DNA of 64,000 nucleotides from Variovorax sp. dw_308 (GCF_019207085.1 NZ_JAATOM010000010.1:124001-188000); one strand, 5' to 3'; positions 55,219-63,777 are shown, numbered from the stretch's first letter. Program-made: numbers and translations. The notes: a model not told the origin generated them from the letters alone.

Positions 55219-55773
55219 ATGGCCACACCATCGTCCCCATTTGCCTTTCTCGGCGACCTGTTCAACCGTGTCGGCGAGCGTCTGCAGCCACCGCCGTGGG
55301 TGGTTCACGAAATCCAGCACCGGGCAGTGCTGTTCCTCAACCATGTGCTGCAGCAGGAACCGGAAGCGCAGCAGCGCCTGATCCGCCAGCAGGGCAACGT
55401 GGTGCGTTTCCAGTGGCGCTTCATCACGATGCAGCTGGTGGCCACGCCGGCCGGACTGCTCGATCTCGCCCCCCAGGGCGCGACTGCCGACCTCACGCTC
55501 ACCGTCATGCAGGATTCCCCGATCGACCTCGTGCGCAGCGGCCTGCGCGGCGACAAGCCGGAGGTGCAGATCGTCGGCGACGTACAGTTGGCGGCCGAGG
55601 TCAACTGGCTGGTCGACCACGTGCGCTGGGACGTCGAGGACGACCTGGCCCGCCTCATCGGCGATGTGCCGGCCCATGCCATCGGCAACGGCGCGCGTCG
55701 CGTGGTGGGCGCATTGCGCCAGTTCGTCGGTGACCGCGCCGGTCGCGCCGCGGCATCGTCGGGCCGCGAATGA
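55219..55773 (+). CDS. ubiJ: Ubiquinone biosynthesis accessory factor UbiJ (SCP2 domain)
   Basis: 184 residues with an SCP2-like lipid-binding domain (about 20-125; VVRFQWRFITMQLVATPAGL, DVQLAAEVNWL) and a helical tail. UbiJ with UbiK binds ubiquinone intermediates and is needed for the soluble Ubi complex. The ubiE...ubiJ-ubiB order is diagnostic. The stop overlaps the ubiB start (ATGA). Confidence 0.9.
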   Translation: MATPSSPFAFLGDLFNRVGERLQPPPWVVHEIQHRAVLFLNHVLQQEPEAQQRLIRQQGNVVRFQWRFITMQLVATPAGLLDLAPQGATADLTLTVMQDSPIDLVRSGLRGDKPEVQIVGDVQLAAEVNWLVDHVRWDVEDDLARLIGDVPAHAIGNGARRVVGALRQFVGDRAGRAAASSGRE

Positions 55774-57335
55774 GGCGTTTCTACCGCGGCATCTACATCG
55801 TCTGGGTCGCGCTTCGCTACGGCCTGGATGAGCTGGTGCTGACCAGCTTCGACAAGCCCTGGCTCGTGCGGGTCGCCCGCCTTCTGGCAGTGGGCCGCAA
55901 CCTCGAGGCGCCGCGCGGCCAGCGCCTGCGCGAGGCACTGGAGGGCCTGGGACCCATCTTCGTGAAGTTCGGCCAGGTGCTGTCCACGCGGCGCGACCTG
56001 CTGCCGCCCGACATCGCCGACGAGCTCGCGCGCCTGCAGGACCAGGTGCCGCCGTTCCCGTCGAGCGTGGCCATCGCGACCATCGAGCGCGCCTTCCGCC
56101 GGCCCGTCGGCGAGGTGTTCGTGCAGTTCGAGGAAGAGCCCGTGGCCAGCGCGTCCATTGCCCAGGTGCACTTCGCGATCCTGCGCACCCGCGCGGGCGA
56201 GTTGCGCGACGTGGCCGTGAAGGTGCTGCGGCCCAACATGCGCGGCGTGATCGAGAAGGACCTGGCGCTGATGGCCATGATGGCCGGCTGGATCGAGAAG
56301 CTGTCCCCGGACGGCAAGCGCCTGAAGCCGCGCGAGGTGGTCGGGGAGTTCGACAAGTACCTGCATGACGAGCTCGACCTGGTGCGCGAGGCCGCCAACG
56401 CGGCCCAGTTGCGTCGCAACATGGCCGAGCTGGACCTGGTGCTCATCCCCGAGATCTTCTGGGACTTCTGCCATCCGGACGTGATGGTGATGGAGCGGAT
56501 GCGGGGCGTGCCGATCGCGCAGATCGAGCGCTTGCGCGCCGGCGGCGTCGATGTGCCGAAGCTCGCGCGCGATGGGGTCACGATCTTCTTCACGCAGGTG
56601 TTCCGCGACGGCTTCTTCCATGCGGACATGCACCCCGGCAACATCCAGGTGAGCCTGGATGCCGCCACCTTCGGGCGCTACATCTCGCTGGACTTCGGCA
56701 TCATCGGCACGCTGACCGAGGTCGACAAGGAATACCTGGCGCAGAACTTCGCGGCCTTCTTCCGGCGCGACTACAAGCGCGTGGCCGAGCTGCACGTGGA
56801 AAGCGGCTGGGTGCCGGTGACCACCCGCGTCGATGAGCTGGAAGCCGCCATCCGCACCGTGTGCGAACCGTACTTCGACCGGCCACTGAAGGAAATCTCG
56901 CTGGGCATGGTGCTGCTGCGCCTGTTCCAGACGTCGCGCCGCTTCCAGGTCGAGATCCAGCCGCAACTGGTGCTGTTGCAGAAGACCCTGCTCAACATCG
57001 AGGGCCTGGGCCGCCAGCTCGATCCGGAACTGGACCTCTGGGCCACGGCCAAGCCCTTCCTCGAGAAGTGGATGGTCGACCAGATCGGGCCGAAGCGGCT
57101 GCTGGCGCAGTTGCGCGCCGAGGCGCCGCGCTACGCCAAGCTGCTGCCCCAACTGCCGCGCCTGCTGCATGATTTCCTGGAAAATCGGCCCGCCGACCAC
57201 CGCCGGGAACTGCTCGAACTGCTGGCCGCTCAGAAGCGAACCAACAAGCTGCTGCAGGCGATCATCTACGGTGGCATGGGTTTTGTATTGGGTCTTCTTG
57301 CATTCCAGTTCATCCTGCGCATCCGCCTTTTCTAG
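55770..57335 (+). CDS. ubiB: UbiB-family atypical kinase/ATPase for ubiquinone synthesis
   Basis: 521 residues. The family-specific KxGQ motif is KFGQ at 66-69; ATP-binding Ala-rich loop ASASIAQVHFA replaces the kinase P-loop; the catalytic-loop-like DGFFHADMHPGNI and DFG-like LDFGIIG are present; two C-terminal membrane helices occur at about 490-518. UbiB is an ATPase required for ubiquinone production. Coupled to ubiJ. Confidence 0.97.
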   Translation: MRRFYRGIYIVWVALRYGLDELVLTSFDKPWLVRVARLLAVGRNLEAPRGQRLREALEGLGPIFVKFGQVLSTRRDLLPPDIADELARLQDQVPPFPSSVAIATIERAFRRPVGEVFVQFEEEPVASASIAQVHFAILRTRAGELRDVAVKVLRPNMRGVIEKDLALMAMMAGWIEKLSPDGKRLKPREVVGEFDKYLHDELDLVREAANAAQLRRNMAELDLVLIPEIFWDFCHPDVMVMERMRGVPIAQIERLRAGGVDVPKLARDGVTIFFTQVFRDGFFHADMHPGNIQVSLDAATFGRYISLDFGIIGTLTEVDKEYLAQNFAAFFRRDYKRVAELHVESGWVPVTTRVDELEAAIRTVCEPYFDRPLKEISLGMVLLRLFQTSRRFQVEIQPQLVLLQKTLLNIEGLGRQLDPELDLWATAKPFLEKWMVDQIGPKRLLAQLRAEAPRYAKLLPQLPRLLHDFLENRPADHRRELLELLAAQKRTNKLLQAIIYGGMGFVLGLLAFQFILRIRLF

Positions 57336-57374
57336 TTTTCATTCGCAACCTTCCTTGCTTTCAGGAGAGCCGCC

Positions 57375-58823
57375 GTGTTGCTGACCCTGGTCATCGTCTA
57401 CCTGCTGATCACCATCGCCATCGGGCTGATCGCGGCCCGCCGCGTCAAGAACACCACCGACTTCGCCATCGCCGGGCGGCACCTGCCGCTCTACATGATC
57501 GTGACGACCACCTTCGCGACCTGGTTCGGGTCGGAGACGGTGCTGGGCATTCCGGCCAAGTTCATCGGCGGCGGGCTCAATGGCGTGATCGAAGACCCGT
57601 TCGGGGCGGGCACCTGCCTGATCCTGGTGGGCCTGTTCTTCGCCGGCAAGCTCTACCGCATGACGCTGCTGACCATCAGCGACTACTACCGCGAGCGCTT
57701 TGGCCGCACGGTGGAGGTGGCCTGCTCGCTGATCATCATGCTGAGCTACCTGGGCTGGGTGTCGGCGCAGGTCACGGCGCTGGGGCTGGTGTTCAACCTG
57801 CTGTCGGCGGGCGTCATCAGCATCCCGATGGGCATGACCATTGGCGTGGTCTCGATCCTGGCCTACACGCTGTTCGGCGGCATGTGGTCGGTGGCGGTGA
57901 CCGACTTCATCCAGATGATCATCCTGGTGAGCGGCCTGGCGGTGATCGCGGTGTTCGCCGGCAACATGGCTGGCGGCGCCGACAAGGTGATCGAACTCGC
58001 CGTCAGCAAGGACCTGTTCAAGTTCTGGCCCGAGCCCAGCTTCCACGACATGATCTTCTTCCTGGCGGCGGCCATCACGATGATGCTGGGCTCGATCCCG
58101 CAGCAGGACGTGTTCCAGCGTGTGATGTCGGCCAACAGCGTCAAGTCGGCCACCCGCGGACCGGTGATCGGCGGCGTCGCATACATCCTGTTCGCCTTCG
58201 TGCCGATGTTCCTCGTGGCCAGCGCGCTGCTGATCATGCCGGAGCAGACCGCCACGCTGCTCAAGGAAGATCCGCAGAAGGTGCTGCCGACGCTGGTGCT
58301 CGAGAAGATGCCCTTCGTGATGCAGGTGCTGTTCTTCGGCGCGCTGCTGTCGGCCATCAAGTCGACCGCTTCCGCGACCTTGCTGGCCCCGAGCGTGACC
58401 TTCACCGAGAACATCTGGCGCCAGTTCCGGCCCGCCGGCACCGACCGTGAGAACCTGATGACCATGCGCATCACGGTGCTGCTGTTCAGCGCCGCCGTGC
58501 TGGGCTATGCGATCCGCATGCAGGGCACGTCGATCTATGAGCTGGTCTCCGGCGCCTACCAGGTGCCGCTGGTGGGCGCGTTCGTGCCGCTGGTGGCCGG
58601 GCTGTACTGGAACCGGGCCAGCACGCAGGGCGCGGTGCTGGCCGTGGTGCTCGGCATCGGCGTCTGGCTGCTGTTCATGGCCATGCCCTGGGGCGAGGCG
58701 TTCCCGGGGCAATTGGCGGGCGTGCTGGCCTCGGCGCTCGGCATGGTGATCGGCTCGCTGGCCCCCCAGTGGGTGGTCAACCAGCGCACGCCGCATCGGC
58801 CGCTGGCCACGGCCTCGGCCTGA
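57375..58823 (+). CDS. Sodium:solute symporter family protein
   Basis: 482 residues with about 13 hydrophobic segments in the LeuT-like SSS pattern. Landmarks include the first helix ending GLIAARRVKNTTDFAIAGR, ATWFGSETVLGIPAKF in helix 2 and GGMWSVAVTDFIQMIILVSG. It imports an organic solute with Na+; the specific substrate (proline, sugar, carboxylate or other) cannot be told. Start is a GTG with AGGAGA upstream. It follows ubiB by 39 bp without an obvious terminator. Confidence 0.92.
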   Translation: MLLTLVIVYLLITIAIGLIAARRVKNTTDFAIAGRHLPLYMIVTTTFATWFGSETVLGIPAKFIGGGLNGVIEDPFGAGTCLILVGLFFAGKLYRMTLLTISDYYRERFGRTVEVACSLIIMLSYLGWVSAQVTALGLVFNLLSAGVISIPMGMTIGVVSILAYTLFGGMWSVAVTDFIQMIILVSGLAVIAVFAGNMAGGADKVIELAVSKDLFKFWPEPSFHDMIFFLAAAITMMLGSIPQQDVFQRVMSANSVKSATRGPVIGGVAYILFAFVPMFLVASALLIMPEQTATLLKEDPQKVLPTLVLEKMPFVMQVLFFGALLSAIKSTASATLLAPSVTFTENIWRQFRPAGTDRENLMTMRITVLLFSAAVLGYAIRMQGTSIYELVSGAYQVPLVGAFVPLVAGLYWNRASTQGAVLAVVLGIGVWLLFMAMPWGEAFPGQLAGVLASALGMVIGSLAPQWVVNQRTPHRPLATASA

Positions 58824-58944
58824 CATAGGGCCCAACGCTCGACTGTGACGGGGCGCCTTGCCATGCTGCGAGCACGATCGCGGCGACGGGCCTTCTGCGC
58901 TTGACTGCAAAGCCGTGTGGGCGTGGCCTGCAGGGGGTGGGCTC

Positions 58945-58950
58945 TATAAT
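58945..58950 (+). promoter_or_regulatory. Putative -10 element of the fmdB-DUF502-aspS promoter
   Basis: Consensus TATAAT, 51 bp upstream of the fmdB ATG in the 178-bp gap after the symporter. No clear -35 hexamer at 16-18 bp (CGTGGC there); a TTGACT at 58901 is too far away to pair with it. Confidence 0.45.
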
Positions 58951-59001
58951 CGAGGGCTTTGCGAGCGGCCACGCTGGCGCTCCATCCGACCCCCCATTTC
59001 C

Positions 59002-59370
59002 ATGCCCATCTACGCCTACAAGTGCAGCGCCTGCGGCTTCGCCAAGGACGTGCTGCAGAAAATGTCTGACGCGCCCCTCTCGGTGTGCCCCACCTGCAAC
59101 GCCAGCGCGTTCGAAAAGCAACTCACGGCGGCCGGCTTCCAGCTCAAGGGCTCGGGCTGGTACGTGACCGATTTCCGCGATGGCGGCAAGAAGCCGGGTG
59201 ACGGCAAGGCCGCGCCCTCCGGCGATGGCGATGCAGCCAAGCCTGCGGGCGACACCGCCTCCGCAGCGCCCGCAGAGGCAGCGCCCGCTGCCGCAGCCAG
59301 CGCGCCCGCCGCCGCACCAGCCCCTGCTGCTTCGAGCCCGGCACCCGCTGCCGCCACCAAGACCGACTGA
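59002..59370 (+). CDS. FmdB-type zinc-ribbon protein with Ala/Pro-rich tail
   Basis: 122 residues. The N-terminal ~55 residues form the FmdB zinc ribbon (MPIYAYKCSACGF, CPTCNA: two C-x2-C pairs); the remaining ~60 residues are Ala/Pro/Gly-rich low complexity. Members were first noted as putative regulators (FmdB) but function is unproven. The start MPIYAYKC is the family start. It begins the conserved fmdB-DUF502-aspS order. Confidence 0.9.
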   Translation: MPIYAYKCSACGFAKDVLQKMSDAPLSVCPTCNASAFEKQLTAAGFQLKGSGWYVTDFRDGGKKPGDGKAAPSGDGDAAKPAGDTASAAPAEAAPAAAASAPAAAPAPAASSPAPAAATKTD

Positions 59371-59380
59371 GGCCTCTGCG

Positions 59381-60001
59381 ATGCACGCCTTGCGCAAATG
59401 GCTGCTGTCCGGCTTGCTGGTCATCGTGCCGCTGTTCATCACGCTGGCGGTGCTCAAGTGGATCATCGACACGCTGGACCAGACGCTGTGGGTGTTGCCG
59501 CTCGCCTGGCAGAAGTGGCTCTACGACAACAACGTGCGCGGATTGGGCGTGCTGCTCACGCTGGCCATCCTGCTGGTGGTCGGCGCCGTGGCGAGCAATT
59601 TCATCGGCAAGCGCCTGCTGGGCTGGGGCGATGCCGTGGTGCGCCGCATTCCTGTGGTGCGTTCGATCTATTCGAGCGTCAAGCAGGTGTCGGACACCCT
59701 GTTCTCCGAGAACGGCAATGCCTTCCGCACGGCGGTCCTCATCCAGTGGCCGCGTGAAAGCGTCTGGACCATTGCCTTCGTCACCGGCGCGCCGGGCGGC
59801 GAGGTCATGGGGCATCTTGGCGGCGAGGAATACCTCAGCGTCTACGTGCCCACCACGCCGAACCCGACCGGCGGCTACTTCGTGATGCTCAAGCGCAGCG
59901 ACTGCATCGAACTCCAGATGAGCGTCGACGCGGCGCTCAAGTACATCGTCTCGATGGGCGTGGTCGCTCCCGGCCCCGTCGCCCTCCCGACGACCCGATA
60001 A
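59381..60001 (+). CDS. DUF502 membrane protein
   Basis: 206 residues. Two membrane helices (about 8-30 and 54-74) with the conserved RKWLLSGLLVIVPLFIT start, then a soluble domain with SIYSSVKQVSDTLFSENGNAFRTAV and VYVPTTPNPTGGYFVML, the family signature. Function unknown; homologues occur across bacteria and in plants. Located between fmdB (10 bp) and aspS (34 bp), probably one operon. Confidence 0.92.
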   Translation: MHALRKWLLSGLLVIVPLFITLAVLKWIIDTLDQTLWVLPLAWQKWLYDNNVRGLGVLLTLAILLVVGAVASNFIGKRLLGWGDAVVRRIPVVRSIYSSVKQVSDTLFSENGNAFRTAVLIQWPRESVWTIAFVTGAPGGEVMGHLGGEEYLSVYVPTTPNPTGGYFVMLKRSDCIELQMSVDAALKYIVSMGVVAPGPVALPTTR

Positions 60002-60035
60002 CAACATGCGCCGCCACGGCGCAACGGAAATTCAT

Positions 60036-61841
60036 ATGGCCATGCGTACTCACTATTGCGGTCTCGTGACCGAAGCCCTCATGGGCGAAACCGTCAGCCT
60101 CTGCGGCTGGGTCAACCGTCGCCGCGACCACGGCGGCGTGATCTTCATCGACGTGCGCGACCGCGAAGGCTATGTGCAGGTGGTGTGCGACCCGGACCGC
60201 GCGGCGCAGTTCGCCGTGGCCGAAGGCTTGCGCAACGAGTTCTGCGTTCAGATCAAGGGCCTGGTGCGCGCGCGCCCCGAAGGCACCACCAACGACAACC
60301 TCAAGAGCGGCAAGATCGAGGTGCTGTGCCACGAACTCAAGGTGCTGAATCCGTCGGTGACGCCCCCGTTCCTGCTCGACGACGACAGCCTCAGCGAGAC
60401 CACACGCCTCACGCACCGCGTGCTCGACCTGCGCCGCCCGGTGATGCAGCGCAACATGATGCTGCGCTACAAGGTCACGATGGAAACGCGCAAGTTCCTC
60501 GATGCCAATGGCTTCATCGACATCGAGACGCCGATGCTCGGCAAGTCCACGCCCGAAGGCGCGCGCGACTACCTGGTGCCGAGCCGCGTGCACGACGGTA
60601 GCTTCTTCGCGCTGCCGCAGTCGCCGCAGCTCTTCAAGCAACTGCTGATGGTGGCCGGCTACGACCGCTACTACCAGATCGTGAAGTGCTTCCGCGACGA
60701 AGACCTGCGCGCCGACCGCCAGCCCGAGTTCACCCAGATCGACATCGAGACCTCGTTCCTCGCCGAGGAAGAAATCCGCGAGATGTTCGAAGGCATGATC
60801 CGCACCGTGTTCCGCAACGCGGCCGGCATCGACCTCCCCGTGTTCCCGACCATGAGCTACGGCGACGCGATGTTCAAGTACGGCTCGGACAAGCCGGACC
60901 TGCGCGTCAAGCTCGAATTCACCGAACTCACCGAGATCATGAAGCGCGTCGAGTTCAAGGTGTTCTCCAACGCCGCCACGATGAAGGGCGGCCGCGTGGT
61001 CGCGCTGCGCGTGCCGGGCGGCGGTGCCGAGGGCGGCCTGTCGCGCGGGGAGATCGATGCGTACCAGGAGTTCGTGAAGATCTACGGCGCCAAGGGCCTG
61101 GCCTACATCAAGGTCAATGACGCGGCGGCCGGCCGCGAAGGCCTGCAAAGCCCGATCGTGAAGAACCTGGACGATGCCGCGCTGGCCGAGATCATCGCGC
61201 GCACGGGTGCCCGCAACGGCGACATCCTGTTCTTCGGCGCCGACAAGGAGAAGGTGGTCAACGACGCCATCGGCGCGCTGCGCGTGAAGATCGGCCACAG
61301 CGCCTTCGGCAAGAAGTCGGGCTTGTTCGACGACCGCTGGGCGCCGCTGTGGGTGGTGGATTTCCCGATGTTCGAGTTCGACGAGGAAGGCCAGCGCTGG
61401 TCGGCCGTGCACCATCCGTTCACCGCGCCCAAGGACGGCCATGAAGACCTCATGGACACCGCACCGGAGAAGTGCGTCGCCAAGGCCTACGACATGGTGC
61501 TCAACGGCATCGAGATGGGCGGCGGCTCGGTGCGTATCCACCGCGAGGAAGTGCAGAGCAAGGTGTTCCGCGCGCTGAAGATCAGTGCCGAGGACGCGCA
61601 GCTCAAGTTCGGCTTCCTGCTGGATGCGTTGCAATATGGTGCGCCCCCGCACGGCGGCATCGCCATCGGCCTGGACCGGCTGGTCATGCTGATGACCGGC
61701 GCAGAGTCGATCCGCGACGTGATTGCATTCCCCAAGACCCAGCGCGCGCAGGACCTGCTGACGCAGGCGCCGAGCCCGGTCGACGAGAAGCAGCTGCGCG
61801 AGTTGCACATCCGGCTGCGGAACGTGCAGCAGCCGGCCTGA
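60036..61841 (+). CDS. aspS: Aspartyl-tRNA synthetase
   Basis: 601 residues. The N-terminal OB-fold anticodon-binding domain starts MAMRTHYCGLVTEALMG; class II motif 2 (FRDEDLRADRQPEFTQID) and motif 3 (GGIAIGLDRLVMLM) are present, as is the bacterial insertion (GAD) domain at about 285-420. Betaproteobacteria that lack asparaginyl-tRNA synthetase use a non-discriminating enzyme; this cannot be judged here. The ATG at 60036 is preferred over 60006; 60042 is also possible. Confidence 0.96.
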   Translation: MAMRTHYCGLVTEALMGETVSLCGWVNRRRDHGGVIFIDVRDREGYVQVVCDPDRAAQFAVAEGLRNEFCVQIKGLVRARPEGTTNDNLKSGKIEVLCHELKVLNPSVTPPFLLDDDSLSETTRLTHRVLDLRRPVMQRNMMLRYKVTMETRKFLDANGFIDIETPMLGKSTPEGARDYLVPSRVHDGSFFALPQSPQLFKQLLMVAGYDRYYQIVKCFRDEDLRADRQPEFTQIDIETSFLAEEEIREMFEGMIRTVFRNAAGIDLPVFPTMSYGDAMFKYGSDKPDLRVKLEFTELTEIMKRVEFKVFSNAATMKGGRVVALRVPGGGAEGGLSRGEIDAYQEFVKIYGAKGLAYIKVNDAAAGREGLQSPIVKNLDDAALAEIIARTGARNGDILFFGADKEKVVNDAIGALRVKIGHSAFGKKSGLFDDRWAPLWVVDFPMFEFDEEGQRWSAVHHPFTAPKDGHEDLMDTAPEKCVAKAYDMVLNGIEMGGGSVRIHREEVQSKVFRALKISAEDAQLKFGFLLDALQYGAPPHGGIAIGLDRLVMLMTGAESIRDVIAFPKTQRAQDLLTQAPSPVDEKQLRELHIRLRNVQQPA

Positions 61842-61858
61842 GACGCAGCACCGCAATG

Positions 61859-61889
61859 AAAGGGCGCCTCATGCAGGGCGCCTTTTTTG
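61859..61889 (+). terminator. Rho-independent terminator after aspS
   Basis: AAGGGCGCC (61859-61868 with one bulge) pairs with GGCGCCTT (61877-61884), followed by a T-run TTTTTT to 61888. It lies between the aspS stop and the toxin-antitoxin genes, so these and nudB need their own promoter (a -10-like TAAAAT is at 61895-61900). Confidence 0.8.
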
Positions 61890-61903
61890 TTGGCTAAAAT
61901 GGC

Positions 61904-61918
61904 TAATGCCGTTCATTA
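61904..61918. promoter_or_regulatory. Small palindrome upstream of the antitoxin gene, possible autoregulatory operator
   Basis: TAATG (61904-61908), 5-base spacer, CATTA (61914-61918), between the -10-like TAAAAT and the antitoxin ribosome site (GGAG at 61920-61923). Phd-family antitoxins repress their own operons through short palindromes, so this is a plausible operator; the arms are short and it could be chance. Confidence 0.35.
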
Positions 61919-61928
61919 CGGAGACGCC

Positions 61929-62207
61929 ATGACTGTCACTGCCACCGAGGCCAAGAATCGTTTCGGCTACTTTTGCGCTCAAGCAAAGAGAGAGCCGGTT
62001 CTCGTCGAGAAGGATGGTCGGATCGATACCGTCATTCTTTCCGCTGAACACTACGAAGCCCTGAAGAATGCGGGGCGCAAGAGCGTGGCCCAGCGTCAGC
62101 GCGAATTCAACGAAACGTACAAGGACTGGCTCGCCGCGCAGAACGCGGAGGTCGAGGCCAACGGCCTGTGGTGCGACGGGCTGGTTGCATGGCCGGAGCA
62201 AGGATGA
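61929..62207 (+). CDS. Antitoxin with Phd/YefM-like N-terminus and CcdA-like C-terminal tail
   Basis: 92 residues. The N-terminal ~50 residues (MTVTATEAKNRFGYFCAQAK, then EPVLVEKDGRIDTVILSAEHYEAL) match the Phd/YefM DNA-binding and dimerisation fold. The C-terminal region ends in W....N.EVEANGLWCDGLVAW, in which NG-x3-D-x4-W has the same spacing as the CcdB-binding tail of E. coli CcdA. GGAG precedes the ATG. Directly followed by the ccdB-like toxin gene, with which it forms a type II toxin-antitoxin operon. The hybrid nature is by-eye inference. Confidence 0.85.
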   Translation: MTVTATEAKNRFGYFCAQAKREPVLVEKDGRIDTVILSAEHYEALKNAGRKSVAQRQREFNETYKDWLAAQNAEVEANGLWCDGLVAWPEQG

Positions 62208-62525
62208 ATGGCGCAGTTTGACGTCTACGTGAATCCGCAGCCCGCGTCCCGGCAGTCCACGCCCTACGTCGTCGATGTGCAGAGCCAATTCATCGGGCAG
62301 TTGAACACTCGATTCGTGATGCCGTTGTCCAGGGTTGGCGTGGCAAGCCGCAACGTCCCCGTCAACTTGTGTCCAGTGGTCCAGATCGAGGGAGAAGCCT
62401 TGTCGCTGATGGCGCACCTCGCCGCTCCCGCGACGGTGCGGATGCTCGGCAAGCCGGTAGCTTCATTGACCCATCGAGCATCCGAAATCACAGGTGCGCT
62501 CAATGCGGTCATCAGTGGGTTCTGA
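62208..62525 (+). CDS. ccdB: CcdB-family toxin
   Basis: 105 residues. It matches CcdB along its length: QFDVYVN, YVVDVQSQFI, RFVMPLSR, LCPVVQIEGEALSLM, VASLTHRASEI, ALNAVISGF. CcdB poisons the GyrA subunit of DNA gyrase. The extreme C-terminus is ISGF where the F-plasmid toxin has FWGI, so the position of Trp99 is Ser. The ATG follows the antitoxin TGA directly. The 3' end overlaps the presumed nudB start by 23 bp. Activity on gyrase is not assured. Confidence 0.88.
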   Translation: MAQFDVYVNPQPASRQSTPYVVDVQSQFIGQLNTRFVMPLSRVGVASRNVPVNLCPVVQIEGEALSLMAHLAAPATVRMLGKPVASLTHRASEITGALNAVISGF

Positions 62526-62985
62526 CCGCCCCTTCAAGATCCCCGAGTCCGTCCTGGTCGTCATCCACACGCCGGCGCTCGACGTCCTGCTCATCCAGCG
62601 CGCAGATGCCGACGACTTCTGGCAGTCGGTGACCGGCAGCAAGGACACGGCGGACGAGGCGCTGGCGCTCACCGCCGCGCGCGAGGTGGCCGAGGAGACC
62701 GGCATCGATTGCGGCAAGGGTAGCGTTCTCGCCCCGCAGCTGGTCGACTGGCAGTTGCGCAACGTCTACGAGATCTACCCTCGCTGGCGCGCCCGCTATG
62801 CCGCCGGGGTGACGCACAACACCGAACACCTCTTCGGCCTGTGCGTGCCGGGGCGCATCGAGCCGCGGCTCAATCCGCATGAACACACCGCCTGGCGATG
62901 GCTGCCGTACTGCGAGGCCGCCGACGCATGCTTTTCGCCGTCGAATGCAGAAGCCATCCTGTTGCTGCCACAATTTGCGGCATGA
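62503..62985 (+). CDS. nudB: Dihydroneopterin triphosphate diphosphatase (NUDIX)
   Basis: 160 residues from ATG 62503; GTG at 62494 or 62515 are alternatives. Family motifs: KIPESVLVVIHTPALDVLLIQRAD, FWQSVTGSKD, and the Nudix box as DTADEALAL and REVAEETGI with one extra residue compared with the standard spacing, which is common in betaproteobacterial members. It removes pyrophosphate from dihydroneopterin triphosphate in folate synthesis. The first ~7 residues are encoded within the ccdB 3' end, suggesting that insertion of the toxin-antitoxin genes supplied a new start. Confidence 0.87.
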   Translation: MRSSVGSDRPFKIPESVLVVIHTPALDVLLIQRADADDFWQSVTGSKDTADEALALTAAREVAEETGIDCGKGSVLAPQLVDWQLRNVYEIYPRWRARYAAGVTHNTEHLFGLCVPGRIEPRLNPHEHTAWRWLPYCEAADACFSPSNAEAILLLPQFAA

Positions 62986-63734
62986 GCATGAACCTGCGGA
63001 TCGCGACCTACAACATCCACAAGGGGGTGCAAGGCATCGGACCGGCGCGGCGGCTGGAAATCCACAACCTGGGCCATGCCGTCGAGCAACTCGACGCCGA
63101 CATCATCTGCCTGCAGGAAGTGCGCAAGGTGAACCGCCAGGCGGCGGCGCGCTTCACCCGCTGGCCGGCGATGCCGCAGGCCGACTTCCTCGCGCCCGAA
63201 GGCTACACGGCGGTATACGAAACCAATGCGATCACCCGGCATGGCGAGCATGGCAATGCCTTGCTCACGCGCTGGCCGGTGCTGAGCCAGGGGCACCAGG
63301 ACATTTCCGACCATCGCTTCGAGCAGCGCGGCTTGCTGCATGTGGTCATCGATATCGAGGGCAGGCCGGTGCACGCCATCGTGGTGCACCTGGGCCTGAT
63401 CAAGGGCAGCCGGGTGCGCCAGGTGGCGCAACTCAATGAATTCATCGCACGCGAGGTGCCGCACGGCGAGCCGGTGATCGTCGCAGGCGACTTCAACGAC
63501 TGGGGCGCCCGCATGCGTTCGGCCATGAACGCGATGGGCATGCGCGATTCGCACGACCTGCGCGGGCCGCGCGTGCTCACGTATCCTTCGCGCCTGCCGG
63601 TGACGCAGCTCGACTTCATCTATGGTCGCCACCTGTCGCCGGTGGCTTGCCATGTGCCGCGCGGGCCGATCTGGGCGCGCATGTCGGACCACTTGCCGCT
63701 GGTCACCGACTTTTCGTTGTCATTGGCGAATTGA
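62982..63734 (+). CDS. Endonuclease/exonuclease/phosphatase (EEP) family protein
   Basis: 250 residues. EEP-fold motifs: ATYNIHKG (metal/Asn), CLQEVRK (metal Glu), HLGLIKGSR, AGDFNDW (catalytic Asp/Asn) and SDHLPLV (catalytic Asp-His) in the normal order. Could act on DNA, RNA or phosphate esters; no specific substrate indicated. Overlaps nudB by ATGA. In related betaproteobacteria such a gene commonly follows nudB. Confidence 0.9.
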   Translation: MSMNLRIATYNIHKGVQGIGPARRLEIHNLGHAVEQLDADIICLQEVRKVNRQAAARFTRWPAMPQADFLAPEGYTAVYETNAITRHGEHGNALLTRWPVLSQGHQDISDHRFEQRGLLHVVIDIEGRPVHAIVVHLGLIKGSRVRQVAQLNEFIAREVPHGEPVIVAGDFNDWGARMRSAMNAMGMRDSHDLRGPRVLTYPSRLPVTQLDFIYGRHLSPVACHVPRGPIWARMSDHLPLVTDFSLSLAN

Positions 63735-63777
63735 TGGCATGCGCCGGCCACCCAAGCGGCGCGGTTAGGATGAGCAG

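Noticed and set aside
58901..58950. TTGACT (58901) and TATAAT (58945) as one promoter
   Set aside because: They are separated by 38 bp, far beyond a usable spacer; only the -10 box is reported.
59937..61856. 639-codon minus-strand frame opposite aspS
   Set aside because: Shadow of aspS; biased composition and no recognisable feature.
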